Origin: Polaribacter sp.
GTDB taxonomy: Bacteria; Bacteroidota; Bacteroidia; Flavobacteriales; Flavobacteriaceae
Length of the DNA stretch: 64,000 bases
Direction of reading: 5' to 3'
NCBI GenBank assembly: GCA_029238315.1
Contig: JAQWGI010000036.1
Location: 1-64,000 of the forward strand
The position numbers were made by a program, and so were the translations under genes. Positions 34,801 to 43,278 of this stretch are shown piece by piece. Numbering within the stretch: the stretch's first letter is position 1; each line of letters starts with the position of its first letter. A model generated the notes under the pieces. It was not told where the DNA came from, did no database searches, and saw only the letters and a program-made list of their open reading frames with translations.

Positions 34801-35004
34801 TTCGAATCTTTCAACATAAAACGCTTTATCCTTTAGAACTGAGCAAAACAAAAGAGTAGTGAAAAGGAGTATTTGTTTATGCGAGTATTTGATTTGAGTG
34901 AAGTATGACCGATTTAATCTATAAATCTAACCATCGAACAACATAGTAATCCAACCATTCAGCAGATTCCTTCATTCCTCTTAATGAAAGTTACATAATC
35001 AAAC
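34801..35004. other. Gap without a recognised gene
   Basis: About 200 bp between ytxJ and the fahA terminator. It has stops in all frames at short intervals and a few degenerate GAGTGAAG/GAGCAAAA pieces that could be decayed palindromic repeats. I see no RNA gene, promoter or clear repeat in it. Confidence 0.5.
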
Positions 35005-35035
35005 AAAAAAAGGATACTTTTTTAGTGCATCCTTT
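35005..35035 (-). terminator. Terminator after fahA
   Basis: On the minus strand AAAGGAT pairs with ATCCTTT (35029-35035 and 35009-35015) and is followed by a T-run. It lies 27 bp past the fahA stop. Confidence 0.75.
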
Positions 35036-35061
35036 ATTATAAATCGATTTAGCTAATATAA

Positions 35062-36351
35062 TTATTTTGTAAAAGGAATGGCAGGTAAAACCTTACCTAT
35101 ACAATCTCCAAAACCAATTCTAACTTCTTCATTTTCACAATGTGCACGCATAATCACGGTATCATTATCATTGATAAATTTACGTTCAGAACCGTCGTTT
35201 AATTTGATAGGATTTTGTCCTTTCCAAGACAATTCTAACATAGAACCATAACTATCTTTTGTTGGCCCAGAAATGGTTCCAGAACCCATCATGTCTCCAG
35301 CTTCTACCGGACAACCATTTATAGTGTGATGCGCTAATTGCTGCACCATGGTCCAATACATAAATTTAAAGTTAGAATTTGCAACTACTGTTTCTTCTTT
35401 TCCTTCTGGTTTAATCCCTACTTGTAGTTTAATATCATAACTCTTTTTTCCTTCAACTTGTAAATATGGTAATGGTTCATAAACTTGCTCTGGATTTTCT
35501 GTTCTAAAAGGTTCTAAAGCATCCAATGTAACAATCCATGGAGAAATAGTTGATGCGAAGTTTTTACCTAAAAAAGGACCTAAAGGTTGGTATTCCCATG
35601 CCTGTATGTCTCTGGCAGACCAATCATTAAATAACACCATTCCGAAAATATATTCTTCTGCTTCTTCAATTGAAATACGATCACCTAAGGTATTAGAATC
35701 TGTGGTTATAAATGCCATTTCTAACTCGAAGTCTAATAATTTTGAAGCTCCAAACCCTGGTTTGTTCGATCCTTCTGCAGGTCTCGATTGTCCGTAGGGT
35801 CTTCTAATTGGTGTTCCAGATGGAATGATCGAAGAACTACGTCCGTGATAACCAATAGGTACGTGTAGCCAGTTAGGTAATAACGCATTTTCTGGATCTC
35901 TAAACAAAGAACCCACATTTGTTGCATGCTCTTTACTTGCATAAAAATCTGTATAATCACCAACGGTAACGGGTAATAACATTTCAATTTCATCCATTCT
36001 AAAAATAACTTCTGCCTTGTGTTCTTTATGATCTCTTAAGCCACTTTTAGTTACGTCAAACAAATCTGCAATTCTATTACGAACTAAACGCCATGTTTTA
36101 CGACCATCAGCAATAAAATCATTTAAAGAATCTTGTAAAAAAATATCATCTGTAAGTGGTATTCCTTCAAAGTAACCTAATTGGTGTAAAGCACCTAAAT
36201 CAATAGCATAATCTCCAATTCTTGTACCAATAGTAATGATGTCTTCTTTGGTGATAAATACGCCAAATGGTATGTTTTGAATTGGAAAGTCTGAATCTTT
36301 AGAAACATCTAGCCATGATTTTCTGTTGGGATTATTTGCAGTTATTTTCAT
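35062..36351 (-). CDS. fahA: Fumarylacetoacetase
   Basis: Last enzyme of tyrosine/phenylalanine breakdown, cleaving fumarylacetoacetate into fumarate and acetoacetate. The 429-residue protein has an N-terminal SH3-like domain (about 1-115) and the FAH catalytic domain. The latter contains DYTDFYASKEHATNVG (about 128-143), FELEMAFIT (metal ligands), LFNDWSARDIQAWEYQPLGP (about 242-261), and GDMMGSGTISGP near residue 360. I use ATG 36351 rather than the upstream TTG 36378, because MKITANNPNRKSWL matches the family start. It is divergent from glyA. Confidence 0.95.
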   Translation of the reverse strand: MKITANNPNRKSWLDVSKDSDFPIQNIPFGVFITKEDIITIGTRIGDYAIDLGALHQLGYFEGIPLTDDIFLQDSLNDFIADGRKTWRLVRNRIADLFDVTKSGLRDHKEHKAEVIFRMDEIEMLLPVTVGDYTDFYASKEHATNVGSLFRDPENALLPNWLHVPIGYHGRSSSIIPSGTPIRRPYGQSRPAEGSNKPGFGASKLLDFELEMAFITTDSNTLGDRISIEEAEEYIFGMVLFNDWSARDIQAWEYQPLGPFLGKNFASTISPWIVTLDALEPFRTENPEQVYEPLPYLQVEGKKSYDIKLQVGIKPEGKEETVVANSNFKFMYWTMVQQLAHHTINGCPVEAGDMMGSGTISGPTKDSYGSMLELSWKGQNPIKLNDGSERKFINDNDTVIMRAHCENEEVRIGFGDCIGKVLPAIPFTK

Positions 36352-36399
36352 TTGATTATATCTTGTATTAGTTTTCAACTAATGTTATTAAATTTTTAT

Positions 36400-36428
36400 C
36401 AAATATAGTAGAAAGTTGTCAGTTGCAA
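36400..36428 (-). promoter_or_regulatory. Promoter of fahA (minus strand)
   Basis: On the minus strand TTG (36428-36426) and TATATTTG (36407-36400) are spaced by 18 bp. It overlaps the glyA promoter on the other strand. Confidence 0.7.
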
Positions 36429-36448
36429 AATGATTTTTGTTACTTTTG
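36416..36448 (+). promoter_or_regulatory. Promoter of glyA
   Basis: TACTTTTG at 36441-36448 is a clear -7 box 25 bp before the glyA ATG. The best -33 TTG is 36416-36418 (22-bp spacer), which falls inside the divergent fahA promoter. Confidence 0.6.
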
Positions 36449-36473
36449 AGCTACTTTTAATAAACACTTAACA

Positions 36474-37748
36474 ATGCAACTAGATAATCAGATTTTTGAT
36501 CTTATTCAAGAAGAAAAAGAAAGACAACAAAACGGCCTAGAATTAATTGCTTCAGAAAATTTTGTAAGCGATCAAGTGATGGCTGCTCAAGGTTCTGTTC
36601 TAACCAATAAATATGCAGAAGGATATCCTGGTAAACGCTACTATGGAGGATGTGAAATAGTAGATATTGTAGAACAAATTGCTATTGATAGAGCCAAAGA
36701 ATTATTTGGAGCTGCGTATGTAAATGTTCAGCCACACTCAGGATCTCAAGCAAACACAGCAGTATTTGCTGCTTGTTTAAAGCCTGGAGATACTATTTTA
36801 GGTTTTGATTTATCACACGGAGGTCATTTAACTCACGGTTCTCCAGTAAATTTTTCTGGTAAATTATACAATCCTGTTTTTTATGGTGTTGATAAAGAAA
36901 CTGGACGTATTGATTATAAGCATTTAGAAGCTCAAGCAAAAGCTCATAAACCAAAATTAATTATAGCCGGAGCTTCAGCGTATTCTAGAGATATTGATTT
37001 TAAACTTTTTAGAAGTATTGCAGATAGCGTTGGTGCTATTTTGATGGCAGATATTTCGCACCCGGCAGGATTAATTGCAAAAGGCATCTTAAATGATCCG
37101 TTACCACATTGTCATATAGTAACTACTACCACACATAAAACCTTGCGTGGACCAAGGGGTGGTATGATTATGATTGGTAAAGATTTTGAAAATCCGTTTG
37201 GACAAACCTTAAAATCTGGAAAACCAAAAATGATGTCTACCTTATTAAACTCGGCAGTTTTTCCAGGAAATCAAGGTGGTCCTTTAGAGCATGTAATTGC
37301 TGCAAAAGCAATTGCGTTTGGTGAAGCATTGACAGATGAATTTTTAGAATATCAATTACAAGTAAAAGAAAACGCATCTGCTATGGCAGCTGCTTTTGTT
37401 TCAAAAGGTTATGATATTATTTCTGGAGGAACAGATAATCACTGTATGCTAATTGACTTGCGTAATAAAAACATTTCTGGTAAAGATGCAGAAATTGCAT
37501 TAGGTAAAGCAGGTATCACCGTAAACAAGAATATGGTGCCTTTTGATGATAAATCTCCTTTTGTAACTTCAGGAATTCGAGTTGGAACTCCAGCAATTAC
37601 AACAAGAGGTTTGTTAGATAATGACATGCAACAAGTGGTTGATTTTATTGATGAAGCAATTCAGAATCACAATGATGATGAGGCGCTGGCTGCGATTGCA
37701 GAACGCGTAGAGGCAATGATGAGTGCTAGAAGGTTATTTGTAATGTAG
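36474..37748 (+). CDS. glyA: Serine hydroxymethyltransferase
   Basis: PLP enzyme interconverting serine and glycine while loading one-carbon units on tetrahydrofolate. The 424-residue protein begins with the [14 protein letters not shown] motif (about 19-32), has [14 protein letters not shown] (47-60) and the PLP-lysine motif [13 protein letters not shown] (Lys about 222), and [11 protein letters not shown] near the C-terminus. The length is normal. It is monocistronic, followed by a palindromic repeat and a terminator. gcvT is 12 kb away on the other strand. Confidence 0.98.
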   Translation: MQLDNQIFDLIQEEKERQQNGLELIASENFVSDQVMAAQGSVLTNKYAEGYPGKRYYGGCEIVDIVEQIAIDRAKELFGAAYVNVQPHSGSQANTAVFAACLKPGDTILGFDLSHGGHLTHGSPVNFSGKLYNPVFYGVDKETGRIDYKHLEAQAKAHKPKLIIAGASAYSRDIDFKLFRSIADSVGAILMADISHPAGLIAKGILNDPLPHCHIVTTTTHKTLRGPRGGMIMIGKDFENPFGQTLKSGKPKMMSTLLNSAVFPGNQGGPLEHVIAAKAIAFGEALTDEFLEYQLQVKENASAMAAAFVSKGYDIISGGTDNHCMLIDLRNKNISGKDAEIALGKAGITVNKNMVPFDDKSPFVTSGIRVGTPAITTRGLLDNDMQQVVDFIDEAIQNHNDDEALAAIAERVEAMMSARRLFVM

Positions 37749-37758
37749 GTTTAAGATT

Positions 37759-37821
37759 GTCTCCTCGAGCGGAATCGAGAGGTTGTATGAGGTCTTGTGT
37801 CTCGATTCCGCTCGATATGAC
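37759..37821. repeat. Palindromic repeat element after glyA
   Basis: Perfect 16-bp arms, TCGAGCGGAATCGAGA (37765-37780) and TCTCGATTCCGCTCGA (37800-37815), enclose a 19-bp loop, flanked by GTCTCC on the left and ATGAC on the right. It is the same family as 2668-2725. Confidence 0.85.
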
Positions 37822-37854
37822 ATTTGATTTATTAGACATAAATACTCTTAAATA

Positions 37855-37886
37855 AAAAAAAAGTAGCTTTTGGCTGCTTTTTTTTA
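37855..37886. terminator. Terminator between glyA and the split OM gene
   Basis: AAAAAAAAGTAGC (37855-37867) pairs with GCTGCTTTTTTTT-type sequence (37873-37885, one G-U). The A and T runs allow use by both convergent genes. Confidence 0.8.
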
Positions 37887-37905
37887 GTTTTAATATTTTT
37901 TCTAA

Positions 37906-38894
37906 TTATTTCTTCCCAAACGGATTGAAAGATATTCCAATATTAAAATAACCTGAAGGTTCTTGAGTGTTATTATATAAGTAATCTTTATTGGCTTTTC
38001 CTTTTTCTGTTAACCTATTGCTTATAAAATTAGTTAATCCACCTTTAAAAGTTGCAATAATTTGATTAGAGAATTTATGTTCGTAAATAGCTCCAGTATT
38101 AACTTCTAATTGAGAATATTCTAGTACTTTTGGAAAATTATTTACTCCAGATGTATTTACATAAAACCCGTTACCACCAAACTCGGTTCCAAGAGATAAG
38201 CGTCCTTTTGCAGCAATAGGCTTTCTAAATAAAATACGTTGTGGTAAAATAAAATCAAATTCCCAAGAGTTACCAAACTTGTAATTATAGGTAAACGTTG
38301 GTAAAAATGGTAACTGAGATGTTGGATCAATAAAAGAAATTATACCAACAGTCATTGTGGTGGTTGCTGTTCTTTTAATAATTAATGATGCACCAATCAT
38401 TCCTTTAATACGCTCAAATCCATTGTTGTTTCCGTCTACAATAATACTTGCATTATAAATGATGGGTTTTTTTTAAATAGCAAAGAGATATAAGTTGAAT
38501 TTATAGCTGTAGTAAAGTTATGAAAGCTTTCAGTTAGCGGTTGTATAAATGTATTTGTTGTACTTATGTTTTTTACATCTTTGAACTCAAATTTGTTATA
38601 CCTGTAACTTAAAGATGTAGACAGAGTCCATTTTTGCTTTACCATTATAGGAAAGTTTACACCCATATTTACAGTTTTTTGATTGGTGATTTTTCCTGAT
38701 TGAAAATCACTTCCATAAAGTTCTGAATCAAAATCTCTAGAAAAGGAGTTTTTAAAGTCGATATTAAAAAAACGAAATTGTGGGAATTCTGCTGTAATTT
38801 CTTTTACTACTTGCTTTTTAAAAGTGGGTTTTGTTTGTGCCTGTACATTAAATGTCAAGAATAAAACAGTAAAAATTGTGAAAAAATACTTCAT
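37906..38894 (-). pseudogene. Frameshifted outer-membrane protein (DUF6268-like)
   Basis: Two adjacent minus-strand frames look like one outer-membrane protein of about 329 residues. The 5' piece (38436-38894, 152 codons) has a signal peptide ending NVQAQ and barrel strands, then runs out after LLFKKNPSFIMQ. The 3' piece (37906-38400 from its first ATG) continues in the -1 frame. Reading from the C's after the A-run gives PIIYNASIIVDGNNNGFERI, which joins straight into MIGASLIIKRT. The join falls at a run of eight A (T on plus, 38467-38474), followed by CCC. A single-base change, sequencing error, slipped-strand switching or -1 slippage at A-AAA-AAC are all possible. Family assignment is tentative. 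Confidence 0.75.
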
Positions 38895-38944
38895 AAAATT
38901 ATTGGTTGAAAGTAAGCTGCGAATATAGATAGTTTTAAATAATA

Positions 38945-38986
38945 AAAGTTACGATTTTATAATTTTAACTTAAAAATCGTAACTTT
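38945..38986. promoter_or_regulatory. Candidate operator: 14-bp inverted repeat over the promoter
   Basis: AAAGTTACGATTTT (38945-38958) and AAAATCGTAACTTT (38973-38986) are perfect inverted arms with a 14-bp spacer. The arm centres are 28 bp apart, close to a whole number of helical turns. The right arm overlaps the -7 box at 38980-38987. A TetR-family gene is second in the downstream cluster, so it is the natural candidate ligand. The site lies in the divergent region, so it could also control the split outer-membrane gene. Confidence 0.65.
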
Positions 38987-38987
38987 G
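38980..38987 (+). promoter_or_regulatory. -7 box for the K+ channel / TetR cluster
   Basis: TAACTTTG matches TAnnTTTG and ends 27 bp before the channel ATG at 39015. It is embedded in the right arm of the inverted repeat. No TTG lies at the -33 distance. Confidence 0.6.
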
Positions 38988-39014
38988 TTGTCCAGATTAT
39001 TAAATGTTTTGATA

Positions 39015-39677
39015 ATGAAAATCAAAAAAGTTGTAACTACTTATTTTTACAATCCAAATTATGCATATTTTTTGGCTAGTTTGGTATTGTTGATTCTCTT
39101 ACCACCTTTTATTTTTAAGTCTTTTTTAGGGATCCTTTCATTTAAAATCATATATGGAATTGTATTGTTTTTAGGTTCGTTTCATATCACTCAAAATTTA
39201 AAACAGTTATTATTATCAGTCATTTTAAGTGCCTTGGTATATCTTTCCTTTTTGTTAAATATTGAAAGCTATACATTGGGAGTTTATAGTTTGTTTTTAA
39301 GCACCGCTTTATTTACCCTTTTTCTAATTCACTTAATAAAGTATATCATTTCAATGAAAAAAGTAAACGCAAACTCTTTATTTGCATGTATTTCTGGCTA
39401 TATTTTGTTAGGAATTGTTGCCTCATTTTTATTTACACTTTTAAATTTATTTACAGAAAACACTGCTTTTAACATTGCGTCAGAAAACTTTTATGACTTG
39501 CTTTATTTTAGTTTTACTACAATAACCTCTGTAGGTTATGGAGACATTGTTCCTGTAAGTCAGTTGGCAAAATCGGTTACTATTTTAGTAAGTGTCTTGG
39601 GACAAATCTATTTAACATTCTTAGTCGCCATTATTATTGGTAAATATTTAGTTACTGAAACCAAAGAAACTTATTAA
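39015..39677 (+). CDS. Potassium channel family protein
   Basis: A 220-residue membrane protein with about six hydrophobic helices. The pore region FSFTTITSVGYGDIVPVSQ contains the K+ selectivity filter TSVGYGD (171-177), between the penultimate helix (about 122-146) and last helix (about 186-212). No voltage-sensor arginine ladder or cytoplasmic RCK domain is seen, unlike most bacterial K+ channels. The start is ATG 39015; an in-frame TTG at 38985 lies in the promoter. The TetR gene follows after 3 bp, so they form one transcript. Confidence 0.9.
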   Translation: MKIKKVVTTYFYNPNYAYFLASLVLLILLPPFIFKSFLGILSFKIIYGIVLFLGSFHITQNLKQLLLSVILSALVYLSFLLNIESYTLGVYSLFLSTALFTLFLIHLIKYIISMKKVNANSLFACISGYILLGIVASFLFTLLNLFTENTAFNIASENFYDLLYFSFTTITSVGYGDIVPVSQLAKSVTILVSVLGQIYLTFLVAIIIGKYLVTETKETY

Positions 39678-39680
39678 ATT

Positions 39681-40271
39681 ATGGAAACAAAAACCACAAC
39701 AAAAACATACAAGCTCTTATTACAAACAGCAAAAAAGTTGTTTTGGAAAGATGGAATTTATGCAGTTTCCGTTGAAGAAATTTGCAAAGTTGCTGATGTA
39801 AGTAAGATGACTTTTTATCGTTATTTTAAGAACAAAGATGAAATTGCAGAAGCAGTTATTGATACTTTGATTGATAAAGGCATAAAGAAATACCGTTCAA
39901 TTATGCAAAGTGATGTGCATTTTGAAATCAAAGCAAAAGAATTAATTCGCTATAAATACAAAGAAATAAAAGGAATTAGTGCTGTATTTATTGATGATGT
40001 TTACGGTAGAGAAAGACACAGCGCATTGAGTGAAAAAATGCAAACAAACCGAATTGCAATGCAACAAGAAATGTTGCAAGATTTTAAAAAAGCACAAGAT
40101 AAAGGAGAAATTGACAGAGCATTAAACTTAGACTTCATTTTGTTTATGCTGAACGATTTAAATGGTAAGTTTTTTAATAAAGAATTACGTGCATTATTTA
40201 AAAATGAAGAAGCATTTATCAAACAATTAAACCAATTCTTTTTTTACGGAATAGCCATACAAAAAGCGTGA
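39681..40271 (+). CDS. TetR-family transcriptional regulator
   Basis: A 196-residue regulator. The N-terminal helix-turn-helix is clear: YAVSVEEICKVADVSKMTFY followed by RYFKNKDEIAEAVIDT (about 29-64). The C-terminal ligand domain is helical and not assignable. TetR proteins usually repress their own neighbourhood until a small ligand binds. Here the gene is second in its cluster, and a perfect inverted repeat overlaps the cluster promoter, consistent with autorepression. A lipid or fatty-acyl ligand is a guess based on the neighbours. It overlaps the next gene by 4 bp. Confidence 0.93.
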   Translation: METKTTTKTYKLLLQTAKKLFWKDGIYAVSVEEICKVADVSKMTFYRYFKNKDEIAEAVIDTLIDKGIKKYRSIMQSDVHFEIKAKELIRYKYKEIKGISAVFIDDVYGRERHSALSEKMQTNRIAMQQEMLQDFKKAQDKGEIDRALNLDFILFMLNDLNGKFFNKELRALFKNEEAFIKQLNQFFFYGIAIQKA

Positions 40272-41395
40272 AAAAACTCATTTACATACTCGTACTAATT
40301 ATAATGTCTTTCAGTAGTTTTTCTCAGGAAAAGGTGCAGTTTAAAGGACAACTCTCTGCAGTAACAAGTTACAATCCTAATAACTATTTGGGTTGGTTTG
40401 CTGGCGCACGTTATATTCCAGAAGCGTCTTATAAAACACCGCTTCAAACCAACAATTCTTTTAACTTTTTAGCATCGGCAGATGTTTCTAGCTCCGTTTC
40501 TTTTAGACCGTTTAATGCATCGATTGACAATGCCGATTTAGATGCGTATCGTATTTGGGCACGTTATGCAACCGAGAATTATGAATTACGTGTTGGATTA
40601 CAAAAAATAGATTTTGGTTCAGCTAGTTTATTGAGACCATTACAATGGTTCAATCAGATAGATCCTAGAGATCCGTTGCGATTAACCAACGGAGTACAAG
40701 CACTATTAGGACGTTATTATTTTGCTGATAACACCAATATTTGGTTATGGATGTTATCTGGAAATGATAAAACCAGGGGAAGTGATGTTTTTAAAACCGA
40801 TACAAATTCTATTGAATTTGGTGGACGTTTACAGTTGCCAATTGCTAAAGGAGAATTGGCTTTTTCCTATCATCACAGAACTGCAAATGTGAGTTCTTTA
40901 CAAATGTTTCCCTTTGATGAAATTGCAGAAAACAGAATTGGAATTGACGCCAAAGTCGATATTACTGTCGGTTTTTGGGTAGAAGCAACCCACAATCAGA
41001 AATCTAAAAATGTAGGGTTGTATACCAATCAAACATTGATAACAACAGGTGCAGATTATACGTTCGGAATCAGTAATGGATTAAATGTTGTTGCAGAACA
41101 TTTGGTTTCAACCTTTGATGAAAAAGCATTTGCATTTAAAAATACAAACCAGACTTCAGCATTGTCAATCAATTACCCATTAGGATTGTTTACAAGTATT
41201 AGCGCCATGTATTATCAGCATTGGAACGAAAAACAACAAACGGCTCTTGTCAATATTGAACATCAATTTGAAAAAATAACAAGCTATTTTATGCTGTATT
41301 ACAATCCAGAGCAACAACAAACAATTCAACAAAACGATTTGACACAAAGTTTTTCTGGAGCAGGAATTCGCATAATGCTCGTTTATAACCATTAA
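40268..41395 (+). CDS. Outer-membrane beta-barrel protein of the lipid-transport cluster
   Basis: A 375-residue exported protein starting at GTG (GTGA overlap with the TetR stop). The signal peptide (about 1-19, ending SSFSQ) is followed by alternating amphipathic strands, for example YELRVGLQKIDFGSASLL (about 104-121) and RPLQWFNQIDPRDPLRLTNG (122-141). The protein ends in a Tyr/His-rich strand. I read it as a porin-like barrel, loosely reminiscent of DUF1302-type outer-membrane proteins that sit beside LolA-like carriers in proteobacteria. That relation is inferred. It lies 13 bp before the ABC ATPase. Confidence 0.78.
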   Translation: MKKLIYILVLIIMSFSSFSQEKVQFKGQLSAVTSYNPNNYLGWFAGARYIPEASYKTPLQTNNSFNFLASADVSSSVSFRPFNASIDNADLDAYRIWARYATENYELRVGLQKIDFGSASLLRPLQWFNQIDPRDPLRLTNGVQALLGRYYFADNTNIWLWMLSGNDKTRGSDVFKTDTNSIEFGGRLQLPIAKGELAFSYHHRTANVSSLQMFPFDEIAENRIGIDAKVDITVGFWVEATHNQKSKNVGLYTNQTLITTGADYTFGISNGLNVVAEHLVSTFDEKAFAFKNTNQTSALSINYPLGLFTSISAMYYQHWNEKQQTALVNIEHQFEKITSYFMLYYNPEQQQTIQQNDLTQSFSGAGIRIMLVYNH

Positions 41396-41408
41396 AAAAA
41401 ATGTACTA

Positions 41409-42116
41409 ATGAAGAATACAATTATCAATTTAAAAAACATTACCAAGCGATTTAAAGTGGGGGATGGAGAGTTTACTGCGCTAAATAATATCAATCTAAA
41501 CTTTCAGAAAGGAGAGTTTGCAGGTTTTGTAGGACCAAGTGGTTCTGGTAAAACAACATTGTTAAATATTATTGGCTCGTTAGATTCGCCATCAGAAGGT
41601 CAAGCGCTGGTCATGGGAAAAGACGTCGCCAAATTATCGCATAGAGAATCGGCAGATTTAAGAAATTATCATATTGGTTTTATCTTTCAAGTATATAATT
41701 TATTGCCTGTGTACACAGTGTACGAAAATGTAGAATTTGCGTTATTGTTGCAAAATCATACCAAAGCTGAACGTCATAAGATGGTTATGGAAGCGTTAGA
41801 TTGGGTTGGATTGACTGATTTAGCTGATAAAAAACCAGACCGAATTTCTGGTGGAGAAGGACAACGTGTAGCGATTGCAAGAGCGATGGTAAAACGACCA
41901 GAAATACTAATTGCAGATGAACCTACCGCCAATTTAGATGCAGAAAATGCACACATTATTTTAAAAATGATGAAAAGACTAAATGATGAACTAAATACTA
42001 CTTTTTTATTTTCTACGCATGATGAAAAAGTAATGCAATATATGGAACGCATTGTGCATTTACGTGATGGAGAAGTAGAAAAGGATAGTATTATAGTTGC
42101 AGAAAAGGATAAATAA
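41409..42116 (+). CDS. ABC transporter ATP-binding protein, LolD/MacB type
   Basis: A 235-residue ATPase. Walker A GPSGSGKTT (42-50), Q-loop FIFQVYNLLPVYTVYENV, the signature ISGGEGQRVAIARA (about 143-156), Walker B ILIADEP and the D-loop TANLD are intact. The sequence type, with an FTALNNINL N-terminus, is that of ATPases paired with FtsX-like mechanotransmitter permeases (LolCDE, MacB, FtsEX). These use ATP to move substrate out of the membrane or drive periplasmic partners. The next two genes are the FtsX permeases, as expected. Confidence 0.95.
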   Translation: MKNTIINLKNITKRFKVGDGEFTALNNINLNFQKGEFAGFVGPSGSGKTTLLNIIGSLDSPSEGQALVMGKDVAKLSHRESADLRNYHIGFIFQVYNLLPVYTVYENVEFALLLQNHTKAERHKMVMEALDWVGLTDLADKKPDRISGGEGQRVAIARAMVKRPEILIADEPTANLDAENAHIILKMMKRLNDELNTTFLFSTHDEKVMQYMERIVHLRDGEVEKDSIIVAEKDK

Positions 42117-42123
42117 TAGAATT

Positions 42124-43278
42124 ATGAAATTAGCACTACAACTCGCTTATAAAAACTTAATTGGCGCAGGTTTAAGAACTTGGTTAAACGTGGCTGTTTT
42201 GTCTTTTGCATTTGTCATTATTATCTTTTTTAACGGTTTGATGGACGGATGGAATCAACAAGCAAAAACAGATACAATAGCTTGGGAAATTGGTTTCGGA
42301 CATTTAAGAAACGATGCTTATGATCCTTTTGATCCTTTTACACTGCAAGATGGGCACGGAAAACTTCCAAATACAATAGAAAATGTTTCACCTGTATTAA
42401 TTCAGCAAGGAACTATTTATCCAGAAGGACGTATGGTTTCTGTGTTGTTAAAAGGAATAGAAACCTCGCAGACAGTTCTTGAAATTCCGACTGATGCTTT
42501 TATAAAGAGTACTGCAAAAATCCCTGCAATTATAGGCAATCGAATGGCGAAATCAGCAAATTTAAAAGTCGGTGATGAAGTACTATTGCGTTGGCGCGAT
42601 AAAAACGGAACTTTTGATGCATCGAACATTACAATTGTTTCCATTTTTGACACCACCGTTGCAGGCGTTGATGCTGGTCAGATTTGGTTGCCTTTACAAA
42701 CACTATGGGAAATTACAGGATTACAGAATGAAGCAACTATTGCCATTGCAAATAAAAATTTTGTAGATGCGTCCTTAGATGGATGGAATTTTGAAAACCG
42801 AGCGGTAATGTTGAAGAATTTAGATGAAATTATCGAAATGAAAAAAATAAGCTCATCCATTATGTATTTATTGTTGTTAGCAATTGCTTTACTGGCAATT
42901 TTTGACACACAAGTATTGTCAATCTTTCGTCGTCAAAAAGAAATTGGAACTTATATCGCATTAGGAATGACACGTGCACAAGTTGTAAAATTATTTACCA
43001 TTGAAGGTAGTTTGTATAGTATTTTGGCGATGATTGCTGGATGTATTTACGGAGTTCCGTTGTTTATCTATTTAGGAAAAACAGGTATTGGAATGCCACA
43101 AGCATCTCAAGATATGGGAATTTCTTTAGCGGATAAAATTTATCCAATTGTTGGAGTACAATTGATTGTTACAACAATTTTGTTAGTCACGATATCTGCA
43201 ACTATTGTGAGTTTTTTGCCCGCAAAAAAGATTTCGAAAATGAATCCAGTATTAGCTTTAAAAGGAAAACTACAATGA
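42124..43278 (+). CDS. FtsX-like ABC transporter permease (first)
   Basis: A 384-residue permease of the MacB/LolC/FtsX type: one helix near the N-terminus (about 17-36, WLNVAVLSFAFVIIIFFNG), a periplasmic domain of about 200 residues, then three C-terminal helices (about 246-265, 292-315, 340-363). The FRRQKEIGTYIALGMTRAQVVKLF coupling motif is at about 269-292. The start is ATG 42124, 7 bp after the ATPase stop; an upstream TTG at 42097 overlaps the ATPase and is less likely. It ends overlapping the second permease by 4 bp. Confidence 0.93.
   Translation: MKLALQLAYKNLIGAGLRTWLNVAVLSFAFVIIIFFNGLMDGWNQQAKTDTIAWEIGFGHLRNDAYDPFDPFTLQDGHGKLPNTIENVSPVLIQQGTIYPEGRMVSVLLKGIETSQTVLEIPTDAFIKSTAKIPAIIGNRMAKSANLKVGDEVLLRWRDKNGTFDASNITIVSIFDTTVAGVDAGQIWLPLQTLWEITGLQNEATIAIANKNFVDASLDGWNFENRAVMLKNLDEIIEMKKISSSIMYLLLLAIALLAIFDTQVLSIFRRQKEIGTYIALGMTRAQVVKLFTIEGSLYSILAMIAGCIYGVPLFIYLGKTGIGMPQASQDMGISLADKIYPIVGVQLIVTTILLVTISATIVSFLPAKKISKMNPVLALKGKLQ

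Noticed and set aside
36352..36378. TTG start extending fumarylacetoacetase
   Set aside because: The added nine residues are not part of the family; MKITANNPNRKSWL is the standard start.
37906..38400. The 3' piece of the split outer-membrane gene as an independent gene
   Set aside because: It has no signal peptide, its frame continues without a gap upstream of its ATG back to the A-run, and it joins naturally to the upstream piece.
38985..39014. TTG start extending the K+ channel by ten residues
   Set aside because: The TTG follows directly on a TAACTTTG promoter box inside a palindrome; the ATG at 39015 gives the expected channel N-terminus.
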